The notes under the pieces are model-generated. The model was given only the letters and a program-made list of their open reading frames with translations. It had not been told where the DNA came from and did no database searches. Source: Symbiodinium natans (Eukaryota; Sar; Dinophyceae; Suessiales; Symbiodiniaceae). Taken from it: 62,000 nt of DNA. Positions within the stretch are counted from its first letter, which is position 1. Each line of letters begins with the position of its first letter. Shown piece by piece: positions 51,601 through 60,343 of this stretch. Where the stretch lies: positions 47,501-109,500 of the forward strand of contig CAJNDS010002506.1 in NCBI GenBank assembly GCA_905221605.1, read 5' to 3'. The translations under genes were made by a program, and so were the position numbers.

Positions 51601-54600
51601 TGCTGATATCCTTCTCCTCGACATGACGCCTTGGGGGTCTAAGATTATTGCTGAGACTGCAACAATGTTGGGCTTTATCCTGCGTGGCCGCATGTCAAAA
51701 TATGAATGGGAGCAAGCAACGTCTATTGATGAAATCCATTGGGTTGGACAAAGGAAAATGTCAGATGTTTCCTTGCGCATGCTGATCCTTGATAAGGCCT
51801 TGTGCAATATGTTGAGAAGGAATAAACAAGCTCTTTCCCTAACTGCATCAATGCCTGCCAGGATTCAATTCCATACGGCCTTCATTGCCTCTTGCCCTCT
51901 TTTCTGCAATTCCTTGTACGCCTTCACCAAAAAGCATATGCTCAAAGCACTAGCTATTGCCAGCTCAACTATTTTGAGGCGTCCCTGGATTCAGGCCAAA
52001 CATATGGCGGGCGTTTTTGATTTTATCAAAGCGCCTAGGGCAATGGATCCTGAGATAGGCGCCATATTATCTAAAGTTGGCCTACTGCTGCGCTGGAGAG
52101 GCAAATGGGCTTTAAATGTTATCCTGCATGACCTTGAAAATGCGCATGCGGCCAACCTTCCCTTCTACCATTCGTTGCTTGTGCAAGCCAGGCAAGCCAT
52201 TCAGAAATCAGTCTCCTTAGGAGACTCACCAATCATTGAGCAGTTCAAAAGCAAGTGCCATGATGCCCTATCTGCTGCGCTGCCTCGAGTGAGCCCTCAC
52301 TCAGGCGGTCGCAAGCTCAAGCAGGCGCAAATTGCGCTTAGAGCAGTGTTGCGCAATGCTGCTTGTGTTCAGGCGCAAGGATATCTTCGACAAAAAGTTG
52401 CGAACCATGCACATGAGAGACAGCTATGTGCCATTTTGCTTGCGCTAAACCTCCCGCCAAAGAACGTGGCTTCGGATGTCACTCGTTGCTACGCACTTAG
52501 ATGGGCCATTGTTGAAGAAGCCGATGCATATTTTGTGTACAGGCAATATGCCTCTAGGGACGAGCAATGTAGAGTCTGCCTACGCAAACAAACAGGGAAA
52601 GAGCTCTGGTATGACAATGGGTTCGGCAGCATGCCAGTCTGCAAACTCTGTCATCTCAACCAAAGCTGCCCTGATGACCTTGCCCATGCCATCAGCTGCA
52701 TGCTGCCTTGCTGTGATGTTAACCAAGCACCACTCCTGCAATGTGCGGCAATGCCTGGTGCTCCGGCTAGAACTATTACTTACAGAGCAGCTATACCCAA
52801 TGAGCACCAGTGTACTTTCATCCAAAGCCACTGCCTGCTCTGTGGGCTGGGAGCAAACACAACAGAGCATTGGCTTACGGCTTGTGTGGTCACCAAAGCC
52901 TCCCTCTTTATTGTCCTAGTCACATTGGGATATGCTGGCACTGCATCGTTTGACTCCCTGTGTCACACTGCCCTTCCTAAGATCAATGTTGAGGGAGGGA
53001 TTGACAAGAAATTCTGTGCCGTCCTATTAGCATGGATTGCGACCATAAGAAGATATACTATGGAACAGCAATGCACCTGGCACCCTGGATGGTGTGAGAC
53101 ACCGCAACGGGCAAAACACATCAGTAACATACCCAAGCTCGCGTCACGTCTTTGGAATACCATCCCGAGGATGTTACTTCCCAAAGCATTACCGGCATGG
53201 TGGGTTGACACGGAACGCTGCAAGCCCTGTTGCAACGACGGAGGACTCCATATTGAGGTCAAGCATCCCCTTTCTGCCTTAATTAAAGCAAGCGCCCAAG
53301 GTGTTACCGTCTCCCCCAGGAATGCCAATATAGGGGATGTCTTAGCAACATTAGATGCACAGCATTACTTGCTTGCACCTATGTATCAACAGACCCTTGG
53401 CGTCCCTAATGTTGCTCTATGGCCTAAAATGTGTCATTGCGGCAATCTGCACCTTAAAGTTACGGCATTAAGGCCAATCCCTGCAGGTACTCCACTTATT
53501 GTTGAGTTAAAACCTGTCAAAGATACCCACCTTGTTGCTCAATTTGACGGCAGCTGCCACGTGCAAGAAGGTATCGGTGGTGCGGGTGGTATCGTATGGT
53601 CGCCCGGACCAGTCCCGGTAATTCTTGAAACGATTGCCATCCCACTCCAGCCTTGTCCAGATTCTATGTTTGCGGAAATATGCGCCGCTGACGCAACGTT
53701 AGACAAGGCATTATCTCTAGCTGCTAGCAATCAAATTAGGGAGGTTATCCTTCAGGGCGACTGCATCAACATTGTAAAGCACTTTGCTGGTGCCTTGAGA
53801 CTACATAGGGAAGACCTAGTGCGAAAACTGGACAACATGTGGCAAAAGTTAACGCACACACCCATTACAGTGCATTGGTCATACGTCCCTCGCGTCGGCA
53901 ACAAAGTCGCTGATCACCTGGCAGGAATCGCTGCTAACAGTCTCCGCTACGAAGCACCCCTTCATGAAGATGTCTTCTTTGACTCGGGTGAGGGTCAGCC
54001 TCATATGCAAATAAACACTGAGTGCTTTCCGCCTATTCTGTTGCCTTCCAAGCAATGGCACCTGCAAGCTATACAGGATTTGCATTCCGGAGCTGAAACT
54101 ATTTCTCTTGAAGCCCCCCCACTTTGGAATCCGGAACTGCTTTTGCGGTTTTGCCTCTACAATCGGATCAAGCCTCCCCCCGAGCTTGATACAACGTGGC
54201 CAGGGCTGGTCCAGTATCGAAGGCCATCTTTGCACCCACAGGGTAGATATTATGCCATACGGCACTGGCAAACGAGTAAAAGGCTAACACGTTTCTTGGC
54301 CATCGGACCGAACGCAATTGAAATCGACATGAAAGGTGCGCATTATACGCTTTTGCGCCTCCTTACATGTCACAGCCCTACTCACCCACCCCTCCCAACG
54401 TTGCTTGAAGCCAGGGAGCTATTTAGTAGTCACCTTGCACGCGCGCCCAAAGCACAAACAGTGCAAACCAAGCACTTGTTGCAAAGAGCAGTTGGAATGG
54501 ACAGCAATGCTTTCCTTCGGCATGTTTATGAAGGTAGTATTGCTGCTTATGCCATCCCCCCTGCCTTGGCAAGTTTTCTTGCACATTTGGTGCAGGCTAA

Positions 54601-54700
54601 AGCTACCCTCCAGGTTATCCCTTTTTACCAACCGGATGCAAGGGTCGACAACAGGAATTGGGCAACTTTTGCGCACTTGAAGCTGCGGAAAGCTTCGTAA
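48662..54700 (+). CDS. LINE ORF2: AP-type endonuclease, reverse transcriptase, zinc knuckle, RNase H
   Basis: 2012 residues from ATG 48662, which overlaps the ORF1 stop; the frame is open from 48626 but without an earlier ATG. Endonuclease (about 105-330): SWNVTSL N114, LLQETKW E145, GGDFNAV D249, CSHLDHYLIS D290-H291. RT (about 580-900): SPGPDGVPYAFY, FIPKADKGAYADNYRPLDMP, MLSDFAKAFERVNP with D722, and YMDDN with D815-D816; most LINE RTs have [FY]ADD, so YMDD is unusual. CCHC knuckle CLLCGLGANTTEHWLTAC (C1391, C1394, H1403, C1408). RNase H with D1629, E1672, D1700 and D1751. All catalytic residues are present. The roughly 250 C-terminal residues contain a DMKGAHYTLL block (D1889). Confidence 0.9.
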   Translation: MTTIRDVVIKARSTTFLDHLNAYVACRRHRARVRSLNSILLAYNLPLTYPTTRELKLALMANDSRPFNLIAAINLQLPTEELELALNLIADRLVPYFDTIPKEPCKLQAVVSWNVTSLCTFDTIGLAKLRTIGALAHQTPVLLQETKWNAACLHRFRQATARINTIASLAIWKESGHSGGVAVCLPQDYKVVETVDLVPGFALAVLVRFRSVCYWLLSVYWHPDQWGKLFPALSAFVKDATHVVVLGGDFNAVNQQKEGEYAHLLAQGDMIECKSDRPTFEQGSTCSHLDHYLISSSLYLSAKICSVSWKHKKVTGGHHLVKIRFRPKHKLDKDVPAIPVRTVPAAAFSVPPATTDLPGIEAAETSPSHLLLRKLINCTKARLIEEQNKGQKLCPSDALVAQKATCFLWHANLRAQAGNSIAALIRKLVRLLNRSTGATVGVNASTVTSLARHITIPPFTPSGNGSAELPRHWLQEALNRLHLGAELKTAPSPSLRSLVAQRDLQVDKSKIKWQAFRKICPRIIDSQQVRSENGQLITSMSQFDAALRATRAFWHHFPCQYDNQWDKLLQPYAQRAPFVPADLPDESIIFKAIITTKDSSPGPDGVPYAFYRQNPSYFANLLGDHMWEMCLSQADHPLQALVFIPKADKGAYADNYRPLDMPDTCDRIIDSAIYAVLAESFKDSLHPAQALLNHFKEPQANYAQMQHYLELKDAQYTVMLSDFAKAFERVNPWWVLQCLAARAAPAWIKAYVIHLMFGRRTQHKVQGFLLEPISIHQGLAMGRATSVVLFCLALDPLIWALHDISSFIRLTAYMDDNSAASKGLHWVEKAQRTFEPAHSAGLQVLRHQCFQAGFISLQVLPGDVRACIAQFGVAWIESKQLPPSNTLTIGGPSLHQALCLLLQQNIYSLDQAMRMSLTRLDVRHGLLLVSGSKCYVLSSDMLLCMCTQQQNFQALLACIIASPCKCKCKTSILTNKPFKTADILLLDMTPWGSKIIAETATMLGFILRGRMSKYEWEQATSIDEIHWVGQRKMSDVSLRMLILDKALCNMLRRNKQALSLTASMPARIQFHTAFIASCPLFCNSLYAFTKKHMLKALAIASSTILRRPWIQAKHMAGVFDFIKAPRAMDPEIGAILSKVGLLLRWRGKWALNVILHDLENAHAANLPFYHSLLVQARQAIQKSVSLGDSPIIEQFKSKCHDALSAALPRVSPHSGGRKLKQAQIALRAVLRNAACVQAQGYLRQKVANHAHERQLCAILLALNLPPKNVASDVTRCYALRWAIVEEADAYFVYRQYASRDEQCRVCLRKQTGKELWYDNGFGSMPVCKLCHLNQSCPDDLAHAISCMLPCCDVNQAPLLQCAAMPGAPARTITYRAAIPNEHQCTFIQSHCLLCGLGANTTEHWLTACVVTKASLFIVLVTLGYAGTASFDSLCHTALPKINVEGGIDKKFCAVLLAWIATIRRYTMEQQCTWHPGWCETPQRAKHISNIPKLASRLWNTIPRMLLPKALPAWWVDTERCKPCCNDGGLHIEVKHPLSALIKASAQGVTVSPRNANIGDVLATLDAQHYLLAPMYQQTLGVPNVALWPKMCHCGNLHLKVTALRPIPAGTPLIVELKPVKDTHLVAQFDGSCHVQEGIGGAGGIVWSPGPVPVILETIAIPLQPCPDSMFAEICAADATLDKALSLAASNQIREVILQGDCINIVKHFAGALRLHREDLVRKLDNMWQKLTHTPITVHWSYVPRVGNKVADHLAGIAANSLRYEAPLHEDVFFDSGEGQPHMQINTECFPPILLPSKQWHLQAIQDLHSGAETISLEAPPLWNPELLLRFCLYNRIKPPPELDTTWPGLVQYRRPSLHPQGRYYAIRHWQTSKRLTRFLAIGPNAIEIDMKGAHYTLLRLLTCHSPTHPPLPTLLEARELFSSHLARAPKAQTVQTKHLLQRAVGMDSNAFLRHVYEGSIAAYAIPPALASFLAHLVQAKATLQVIPFYQPDARVDNRNWATFAHLKLRKAS

Positions 54701-55152
54701 TGCGAAAAGGGCTCGCTGCAATGCTCCCGTACTGCGCAGGCACAGTGCTTTGGGTACATGACGGGGTGTACGTCAAAAATAGAAACGCAGTTTCGCCCTT
54801 CGTCGAAGGGGCTACTGAAGCGTTGGTTCAGCTCATCCAGGTGGGGCAGCACTGTCATCCACAGGTCACACCTAACCAGGAATTTGCTAACCTACAAGAT
54901 GTCTTTGCTATTACCACCACGAAGAGTGAATTTAATGCGGCAGTTGATGCGTTAAACGCTGCGGGTATCGCGTGTCATAGCCCTGCTCTCCCAAAGCGCC
55001 CAAAGGCAACCACCAACAGGGTGTCCAAGCGCCTTATCCTGGAAGTTCAGGATATACTAGAGGTCGAGAGGCAAAGAGACGATAAAAGGAGACGCGTTGA
55101 TGTTACAGCTGTTCCGCGTAGGGGATTGTGGGTAACACCCCCCTCGTTGTGA
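54658..55152 (+). CDS. probable ORF2 C-terminus in another frame
   Basis: This frame overlaps the last 43 nt of ORF2 and continues its coding character for about 150 more residues (AAESFVMRKGLAAMLPYCAG, then VLWVHDGVYVKNR at 54751, then a basic tail with RDDKRRRVD). ORF2 probably once ran into it, with a one-base change or a -1 shift near 54655-54690 causing the early stop. With ORF2's DMKGAHY, the HDG pair resembles motifs A and C of a single-subunit polymerase palm. That resemblance is tentative. Confidence 0.5.
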   Translation: MGNFCALEAAESFVMRKGLAAMLPYCAGTVLWVHDGVYVKNRNAVSPFVEGATEALVQLIQVGQHCHPQVTPNQEFANLQDVFAITTTKSEFNAAVDALNAAGIACHSPALPKRPKATTNRVSKRLILEVQDILEVERQRDDKRRRVDVTAVPRRGLWVTPPSL

Positions 55153-55244
55153 TGCGTGTAGTCCCCATTTCAACCACCCTCCCTCTTTCGTGATGGCGAC
55201 ACCTTTGGCTCAGACCAGTTGTGAACGCCCGGGCACAACCAAAC

Positions 55245-55826
55245 ATGCTGGCCGCCACACGCTGCCTCCTGGCTTGGCGTTACCATGAAGCCATTGGTAG
55301 TCATTCCAGCACAGCTGACTTCGAACTCACAGTTCTCCCTGCTGCAGCGGGAGCGATCCTCGTGGCTCTCTTAGAGGAAAGCAAGTCGAACGAAGCCCTT
55401 TCCCCGTACCATAAAGATCGTTTATATCGAGGCGTCTCCTTTGGTAATCCACTGATCATTCACGAGATAGTCGAAGATCTGGATGAGGAAAAACTCCTAC
55501 TTGCATGGACTCTCATTGAAGTCATTGCAAGGCTGGACGCTGCCACTCAACCTCGCGCTACCGTGTCAATGCTATGGAAAATAAGTGCACCAAATCTCCG
55601 TGCCATCTCGTGCGTTGGAGAACGTGCGCTTGCCCAATCACTTTCGGAGCACTTTTCTTTGACCCCCAAGTGGTCTTCACGAGTTGTCGGGGCTTTAATC
55701 GGGCACAAAACTGGATGGGGTAGGGTAGAGGCATTGCTCCAGGTCTTAACGCCAAGAGCAACAGTCATTGCCCGTGAACTGTGTGAGTGTGAACAATTCC
55801 CCTATCACTTCTTTTGGCCGTGGTAG
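55245..55826 (+). CDS. unknown ORF downstream of the LINE (1)
   Basis: 193 residues from ATG 55245. Helical, Ala/Leu-rich, with SPYHKDRLYRGVSFGNPLII and EIVEDLDEEKLLLAWTLIEV; C-terminus VIARELCECEQFPYHFFWPW. Coding-like composition but no family recognised. Same strand as the LINE and 70-90 bp after its last frame, so it could be an extra element gene or an independent gene. Confidence 0.45.
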   Translation: MLAATRCLLAWRYHEAIGSHSSTADFELTVLPAAAGAILVALLEESKSNEALSPYHKDRLYRGVSFGNPLIIHEIVEDLDEEKLLLAWTLIEVIARLDAATQPRATVSMLWKISAPNLRAISCVGERALAQSLSEHFSLTPKWSSRVVGALIGHKTGWGRVEALLQVLTPRATVIARELCECEQFPYHFFWPW

Positions 55827-56173
55827 TCATACCTTGTTTCTTCTCACACAATAGATCCAGAGCCACGTTATTGGCTTTAATGCCCCTGGCTGGACCCACC
55901 TCACTTTGGCCATCTGTTCGCAGACAGTGGAGCTATGTGCCAATGTGTCCACTGAGTGAGGGTGTGGTTGCCCCTTGTACTTTGTGCTCGGTGGGCTTTA
56001 TTGCCGCTTATGGTACTCGTACCTTTACGTGCTCCTCTGTTATTTGCTTCGTTGTTTGATCACTGCTAACATTGTGATCACCTACCCCTCCCCATCCGAA
56101 TATAGTTGGCACATGCGTGACAGTTATTTTGCTCAAGCGCTCGTTATGGGAGCACTGACCCTTAACCCGCGCA
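55827..56173. other. spacer without a convincing gene
   Basis: Two short plus-strand frames (55814-56059 and 55975-56211) are hydrophobic and lack motifs. Confidence 0.4.
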
Positions 56174-57526
56174 ATGGCCTTCTGTCTGGATTTGGCGCCG
56201 GATCATCTTAGGAAGATTCTTGGCTCTTCCATCCATACTTCGCCCTGCCTCTTCTCGTATGACAACAAATTCTGCACCGTGGAGTCCAGTATCGCCTTTT
56301 GCATTATGCAGCTGGCTGGCACGGTCTCCATTCGTGCACACTTGGATGCCGATGTAAAGTCCTCCGAATTGGTTGGGGCTGCTCTCCAGCTTATCCACCG
56401 CTGTTGGTCCAAGGGACTTGCCCTCCAGTTAAGGGAGATAGATGGATGCGGATGCCTTGAGTGGCAGCAATGGGGGTTGCAAACTCTGCGCGCTATGGGT
56501 TCAGTGAGTGTGGCGTGGCATAATGTACTTGCTGGCCACATCGGGCAGGCGTATATAATTGCGCTCCCGGTAACATTGCATGCATCTTGCAGAATTGCCA
56601 CTACCACCCTGGGCAGCTACGAGGTGTTTTTTCTTCGGTTGAGCTCGCTGTCCTGTCTGCCTGTTTTCCGTCTTCATGCACCTCTTCTCGCATACCAAAG
56701 GTCACCTCCCACCCTGCTTGCTCGTGCCACCCACCATGGTTTTTGGCCTGGCGTTCTTAAACGCCCCTCTGGGCCCCTCCCAGCCGAGAATGGCACCGGT
56801 GCGCCACGAGTGCAAGAGTACCAGTTCACCACCCAAACGGCCTGCGCCTTTCACGAACAGGGTCTTGGTGCGACCTGTGCTTTCGTTGGCCAAATCGCCA
56901 CCTTCGTCCTCGTTGAAGTTGGACTCGAGTTTGGATGTATGCTCAAGTACACCATGTGTTGCTCACCCTACACGCACGGAGAGTGGTACCTCCTCGACTC
57001 TACCCAACTAGGCGCTGAACTTCTTCCGCTCCTCCTGGAAAACATGGCCTTCCGACTTGATCTCAATCTGGTGCAAATCCAAGTAGTTGTCCAGGGACTG
57101 ACTTTTGCTGTCCCTCTAGTCAGCTTTCTTGTTGATTGGCCTGTTGGCACGGTCTTTATTGCTGTTGCCTTCCCCTCCTTTGAGCACATGGTAGAGGCGC
57201 ATCCGGTCCTGGTAGGGTCTTACTTTAGTAGGCGCCTCTGTATTGTCAATCCGCCTGATGGGATGCTCCCTCTCAATCTCACAATCGATCCAATGCTGCC
57301 GGTCCTAATGTTGCAAATACTAATTGTGCAACACATGCGGCAACGGAGTGGTTACCTTGAAAGTCGGGCTTTCGTACTTTGCGATGAACAGGGCTTTGTT
57401 GCGGACACGTGCACCAAAATCCAAACAGCGTTCCATGAGGATGCGAGGGTGCTTCTTAAGTATAAGTGCCTCACCTTCGAAGGTCACCTGTTTAGATTGG
57501 TCTCCGCCTCCCACAGCCTACTTTGA
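56174..57526 (+). CDS. unknown ORF, paralogue A of a tandem pair
   Basis: 450 residues from an ATG. Mostly hydrophobic beta-rich sequence without transmembrane helices. The C-terminal 200 residues align with the next ORF: VSFLVDWPVGTVFIAVAFPS and QHMRQRSGYLESRAFVLCDE QGFVA. An N-terminal block (VESSIAFCIMQLAGTVSIRA) is matched more weakly. The shared words VDWPVGT and RSGxLExRxFVLxDxQGxVA are unknown to me from any family. No catalytic signature was seen. Ends 163 bp before its paralogue. Confidence 0.6.
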   Translation: MAFCLDLAPDHLRKILGSSIHTSPCLFSYDNKFCTVESSIAFCIMQLAGTVSIRAHLDADVKSSELVGAALQLIHRCWSKGLALQLREIDGCGCLEWQQWGLQTLRAMGSVSVAWHNVLAGHIGQAYIIALPVTLHASCRIATTTLGSYEVFFLRLSSLSCLPVFRLHAPLLAYQRSPPTLLARATHHGFWPGVLKRPSGPLPAENGTGAPRVQEYQFTTQTACAFHEQGLGATCAFVGQIATFVLVEVGLEFGCMLKYTMCCSPYTHGEWYLLDSTQLGAELLPLLLENMAFRLDLNLVQIQVVVQGLTFAVPLVSFLVDWPVGTVFIAVAFPSFEHMVEAHPVLVGSYFSRRLCIVNPPDGMLPLNLTIDPMLPVLMLQILIVQHMRQRSGYLESRAFVLCDEQGFVADTCTKIQTAFHEDARVLLKYKCLTFEGHLFRLVSASHSLL

Positions 57527-57689
57527 TGCTAGGACGGCTGGCTTTGCTGCATTGGTAACGCCTTCTTGCCGCCTTTTGGCTCACACTAGCGTAGTAGAGC
57601 TTTGGCTCATGGGAGTCTGAGGCTGCCCCGCGACGTCACTTTCCTGCCGCCACACTATACGACTCGTTGCCTTGCGGCCCAACTTGAGC

Positions 57690-59090
57690 ATGTCAACAGA
57701 GGAAGATTGCCTTGACAGCGACCCAAGGCAGCTTGAGTACGCCCGTACTCTTGCTCTGCCGCAAGCTCTGTCCTTGGATTTGTCCCCGGTGGCCTTGACG
57801 CTGGTCCTAGGCAATGACCCTCTAATTCCTCTTTGCGGAGGGGGAGAGGACCCTGTGCAAAGACTGACATCGTCAGTCGCGCAACGCCTTCTTGTGGATC
57901 TCTGCAACATCAAGGTTGTTCTTGCCCTGCCATTGCAGAGTGTTCATGGCACTGAAAATGCCGCTGATGCCTTCCAGGCTTGGCTTAGTTGGAGCATAAG
58001 ACAAGAAATAAAGATCGGCCAGGTCTCGGGCGGCTTAGACTTTCATTGGCACATGCTTCATTGGTGCCAATTGGCTATCCAGTCTGTGGCCTGTCTTGCA
58101 TCAGTTAATTCGCACTGGTTCCGACTTCTCTTGGAAGGTCTGAGGGGAATGCCCTTCTTTGCGATTCCCACGGGGGAACACGCCGGAGCGTTCTTTGGAG
58201 TCACGCCTCTTGACGAATGCACTTACGACGTCCATGCAGTTGGAGACTTCCCACTCGCGAGCCTCCGCTTCCTCCGACTGCGTTCACCGTTTACAGCTGA
58301 CTTTGCCAATCAAACTCCTGCAAGGCAGCTCCTGGGCGGGCGACTTGCTCATGAGCATCATTGGCCTGCCCAAATGGATTCTCCTCACCCGCAGGCAGAG
58401 GGCCACTGTGGCAGTCTATGGCCTCGCACACAGTCCACCTTGCAGCGTCACGTGCCTGCCCCTTGGTCAGTCCGTGAAGCAGCTTCTCGTTGTAGGGTAA
58501 GGTATGCTGGCCTTGTTGCCAATCTCACCCTTGTGCGCGTTACTCAACATCAAGGCTGTATGATTCAAATCGTTTGGTGCGTTGCCCCCTTTCGACAAGA
58601 AGCTCTTGAAGGGGATACTCTCCAACTTACCACTCAACTTTTCCCTGCCTTATGTGCCTTGTGCCCGAACCGCCTGCAGCCAGATCTCCTTGGGGTCTTC
58701 GCTGTTTCGCAACTTAGTCACCTACCTGTCCCTCCGTGCTGTGCCCTGGTAGATTGGCCGGTGGGCACACCGTTCACTGTATATGCCTACAATGATCTCC
58801 TGGCTGTAAGGGCTGCGCATCCACCCGTCACTGTTGGCTGGCCGTCCTGGCACCTGCAGCTCCTCAACCCAAGCGATTGGAATGACCTACCTTGCCCTGT
58901 TTTGGCTTCTTGTAGCTGGCCTGTGTCCCTGTTGATGGTCAAATGCGTGCAAGCGATGAGAGAACGCAGTGGGCACCTCGAGTGTCGATCTTTTGTCCTG
59001 GCCGACTCACAAGGGGCAGTTGCGAGTCCTGCGTCGGCAGTACTCCGAGCTTTTGCTCCGAATGCAAACATACTTCTGAAAATGCAGTAG
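57690..59090 (+). CDS. unknown ORF, paralogue B of a tandem pair
   Basis: 466 residues from ATG 57690 (frame open from 57672). Corresponds to the preceding ORF over most of its length: SSVAQRLLVDLCNIKVVLAL near the N-terminus, then VDWPVGTPFTVYAYNDLLAV and QAMRERSGHLECRSFVLADSQGAVA at the C-terminus. Identity outside these blocks is low, so the duplication is old, yet both frames are still open, which suggests selection for protein function. Function unknown. Confidence 0.6.
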   Translation: MSTEEDCLDSDPRQLEYARTLALPQALSLDLSPVALTLVLGNDPLIPLCGGGEDPVQRLTSSVAQRLLVDLCNIKVVLALPLQSVHGTENAADAFQAWLSWSIRQEIKIGQVSGGLDFHWHMLHWCQLAIQSVACLASVNSHWFRLLLEGLRGMPFFAIPTGEHAGAFFGVTPLDECTYDVHAVGDFPLASLRFLRLRSPFTADFANQTPARQLLGGRLAHEHHWPAQMDSPHPQAEGHCGSLWPRTQSTLQRHVPAPWSVREAASRCRVRYAGLVANLTLVRVTQHQGCMIQIVWCVAPFRQEALEGDTLQLTTQLFPALCALCPNRLQPDLLGVFAVSQLSHLPVPPCCALVDWPVGTPFTVYAYNDLLAVRAAHPPVTVGWPSWHLQLLNPSDWNDLPCPVLASCSWPVSLLMVKCVQAMRERSGHLECRSFVLADSQGAVASPASAVLRAFAPNANILLKMQ

Positions 59091-59287
59091 GGACCCCGCC
59101 CCTTCACTAATGCTTGGCCTTGGAAGCATGAGGGTCTCGTTCTCCAGTTTCACACTGCTTTCGCGGTTTTGCATTCTAGGGAATGTGTTGGCGGGACTTT
59201 TTCATGGGTGCTGTGCAGTGCTGGCTCAGGTCAACTCTGTAGATCCGAGGTAGTCCACCGCCTTCCCCTCAGGAAGGCATCACTGAC

Positions 59288-59908
59288 ATGGTTGAGGCAT
59301 CCAGCCCTCAAATCCATATGGAACGTCTTGCTCCGCTGCTTGTGATTGTCTCGCAGTTGAGCCCTACGTCGGCCTACTGTAGGCCCGCCTCCAGGCACAG
59401 CGATAGACACCTTCACGACTGCCCATTGGATGCATTGCGTTGTATCCTCTTTGATGCGTGCACTGTGTGCTTGAGCCTGTGGTTAATTATAGAGCCGCGC
59501 GAAGGCCTCTCTGAGCCTCCACAAGTGTACCTCTGGCGGCAACAACAGTCGAATTGGGGTTGTTGTTATACTCGCCTCCCTCACGTCGCTCCTGGAGTCG
59601 AGAATTATAGGGTTGCCCTCCCGTCCCTGAGGGAAACCGCGAGAGTGGCTGCTGTTTGTCGGCGCTGGGGAGGTATCATCGGGGCTTGGGCATCGCGCAG
59701 GCGTTTTGTGACATCGACGTCAACCTTCGCCAGTACACAGCGTGTTGTGCCCGTCGTGCGTGTGAACTGCACCCATTTCAAATTGCAGCTTCATGTTACG
59801 GAATTGATGGACTTGGGTGTCGCGCGAATGCGAAACAATGCTATACTCTTCCCCTCCTCTAGCCAGGCTAGGACCCCAGTCACTGGGCAAGTGGAGGAGG
59901 ACGGTTGA
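59288..59908 (+). CDS. unknown ORF downstream of the paralogue pair
   Basis: 206 residues from ATG 59288. The middle has DALRCILFDACTVCLSLWLI and PPQVYLWRQQQSNWGCCYTR, followed by an Arg-rich helix (LRETARVAAVCRRWGGIIGA). No family recognised. Same orientation and spacing as its neighbours; ends just before the first hairpin copy. Confidence 0.4.
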   Translation: MVEASSPQIHMERLAPLLVIVSQLSPTSAYCRPASRHSDRHLHDCPLDALRCILFDACTVCLSLWLIIEPREGLSEPPQVYLWRQQQSNWGCCYTRLPHVAPGVENYRVALPSLRETARVAAVCRRWGGIIGAWASRRRFVTSTSTFASTQRVVPVVRVNCTHFKLQLHVTELMDLGVARMRNNAILFPSSSQARTPVTGQVEEDG

Positions 59909-59920
59909 GTTGCTCATGCC

Positions 59921-59945
59921 ACGTGAGTGCGCCCGCACTCACACG
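59921..59945. repeat. hairpin sequence, copy 1
   Basis: GTGAGTGCGCCCGCACTCAC (59923-59942) is a perfect 9-bp inverted repeat around CC. The 25-bp context ACGTGAGTG...CTCACACG recurs exactly at 60152-60176. Confidence 0.9.
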
Positions 59946-60151
59946 GCGGTGTAGGAACCTGCATCTCTTCTCAAGGCAGTAGATCCATTTACGTTCTCTG
60001 TACAAGTTTGACGAGCAGTGACCCCTCACCGCAATTTCCGAGCAGGGGCTCGGTGAAGCGGCTCAGGAGCTCCCGTTCGGGTTGCTCCCTTGCTCCCGAG
60101 TATTACCTGCGGAGAATCTTGTGAGGGTGCGGGAGTGATTTGATGTTGGGT

Positions 60152-60176
60152 ACGTGAGTGCGCCCGCACTCACACG
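60152..60176. repeat. hairpin sequence, copy 2
   Basis: Exact repeat of the 25 bp at 59921, with the hairpin at 60154-60173, 231 bp downstream of copy 1. Both lie between two ORFs. Could be a regulatory, RNA-processing or small mobile-element end signal. Confidence 0.9.
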
Positions 60177-60343
60177 CCCTAGTCCCCCGCATGGATTGAC
60201 AGTTTGTTCCTGTGGCTCATAGCCCTCTCAGCCGCGAACATAAAGGAGTGATGGTATTACCCGCTAACTTGCCCCCTTGTTCTGTGCCGCCAGGGCTCAC
60301 AGGAGCAGGCGCCCGCTTGCCCTCCCCGAACTAACTGCCCGGC

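Larger units (their letters stand above)
47773..55152 (+). mobile_element. LINE-type retrotransposon, 3' part
   Basis: Continuation of the element interrupted at 38118: the last 297 codons of ORF1 and all of ORF2. No poly(A) or target-site duplication was identified at the 3' side, so the end is placed at the last frame that continues ORF2. Confidence 0.8.

Noticed and set aside
55190-57600. TTTGGCTCA words recalling a dinoflagellate spliced-leader relic
   Set aside because: Only the last 9 or so bases match, without the rest of the leader or a processed-gene context.
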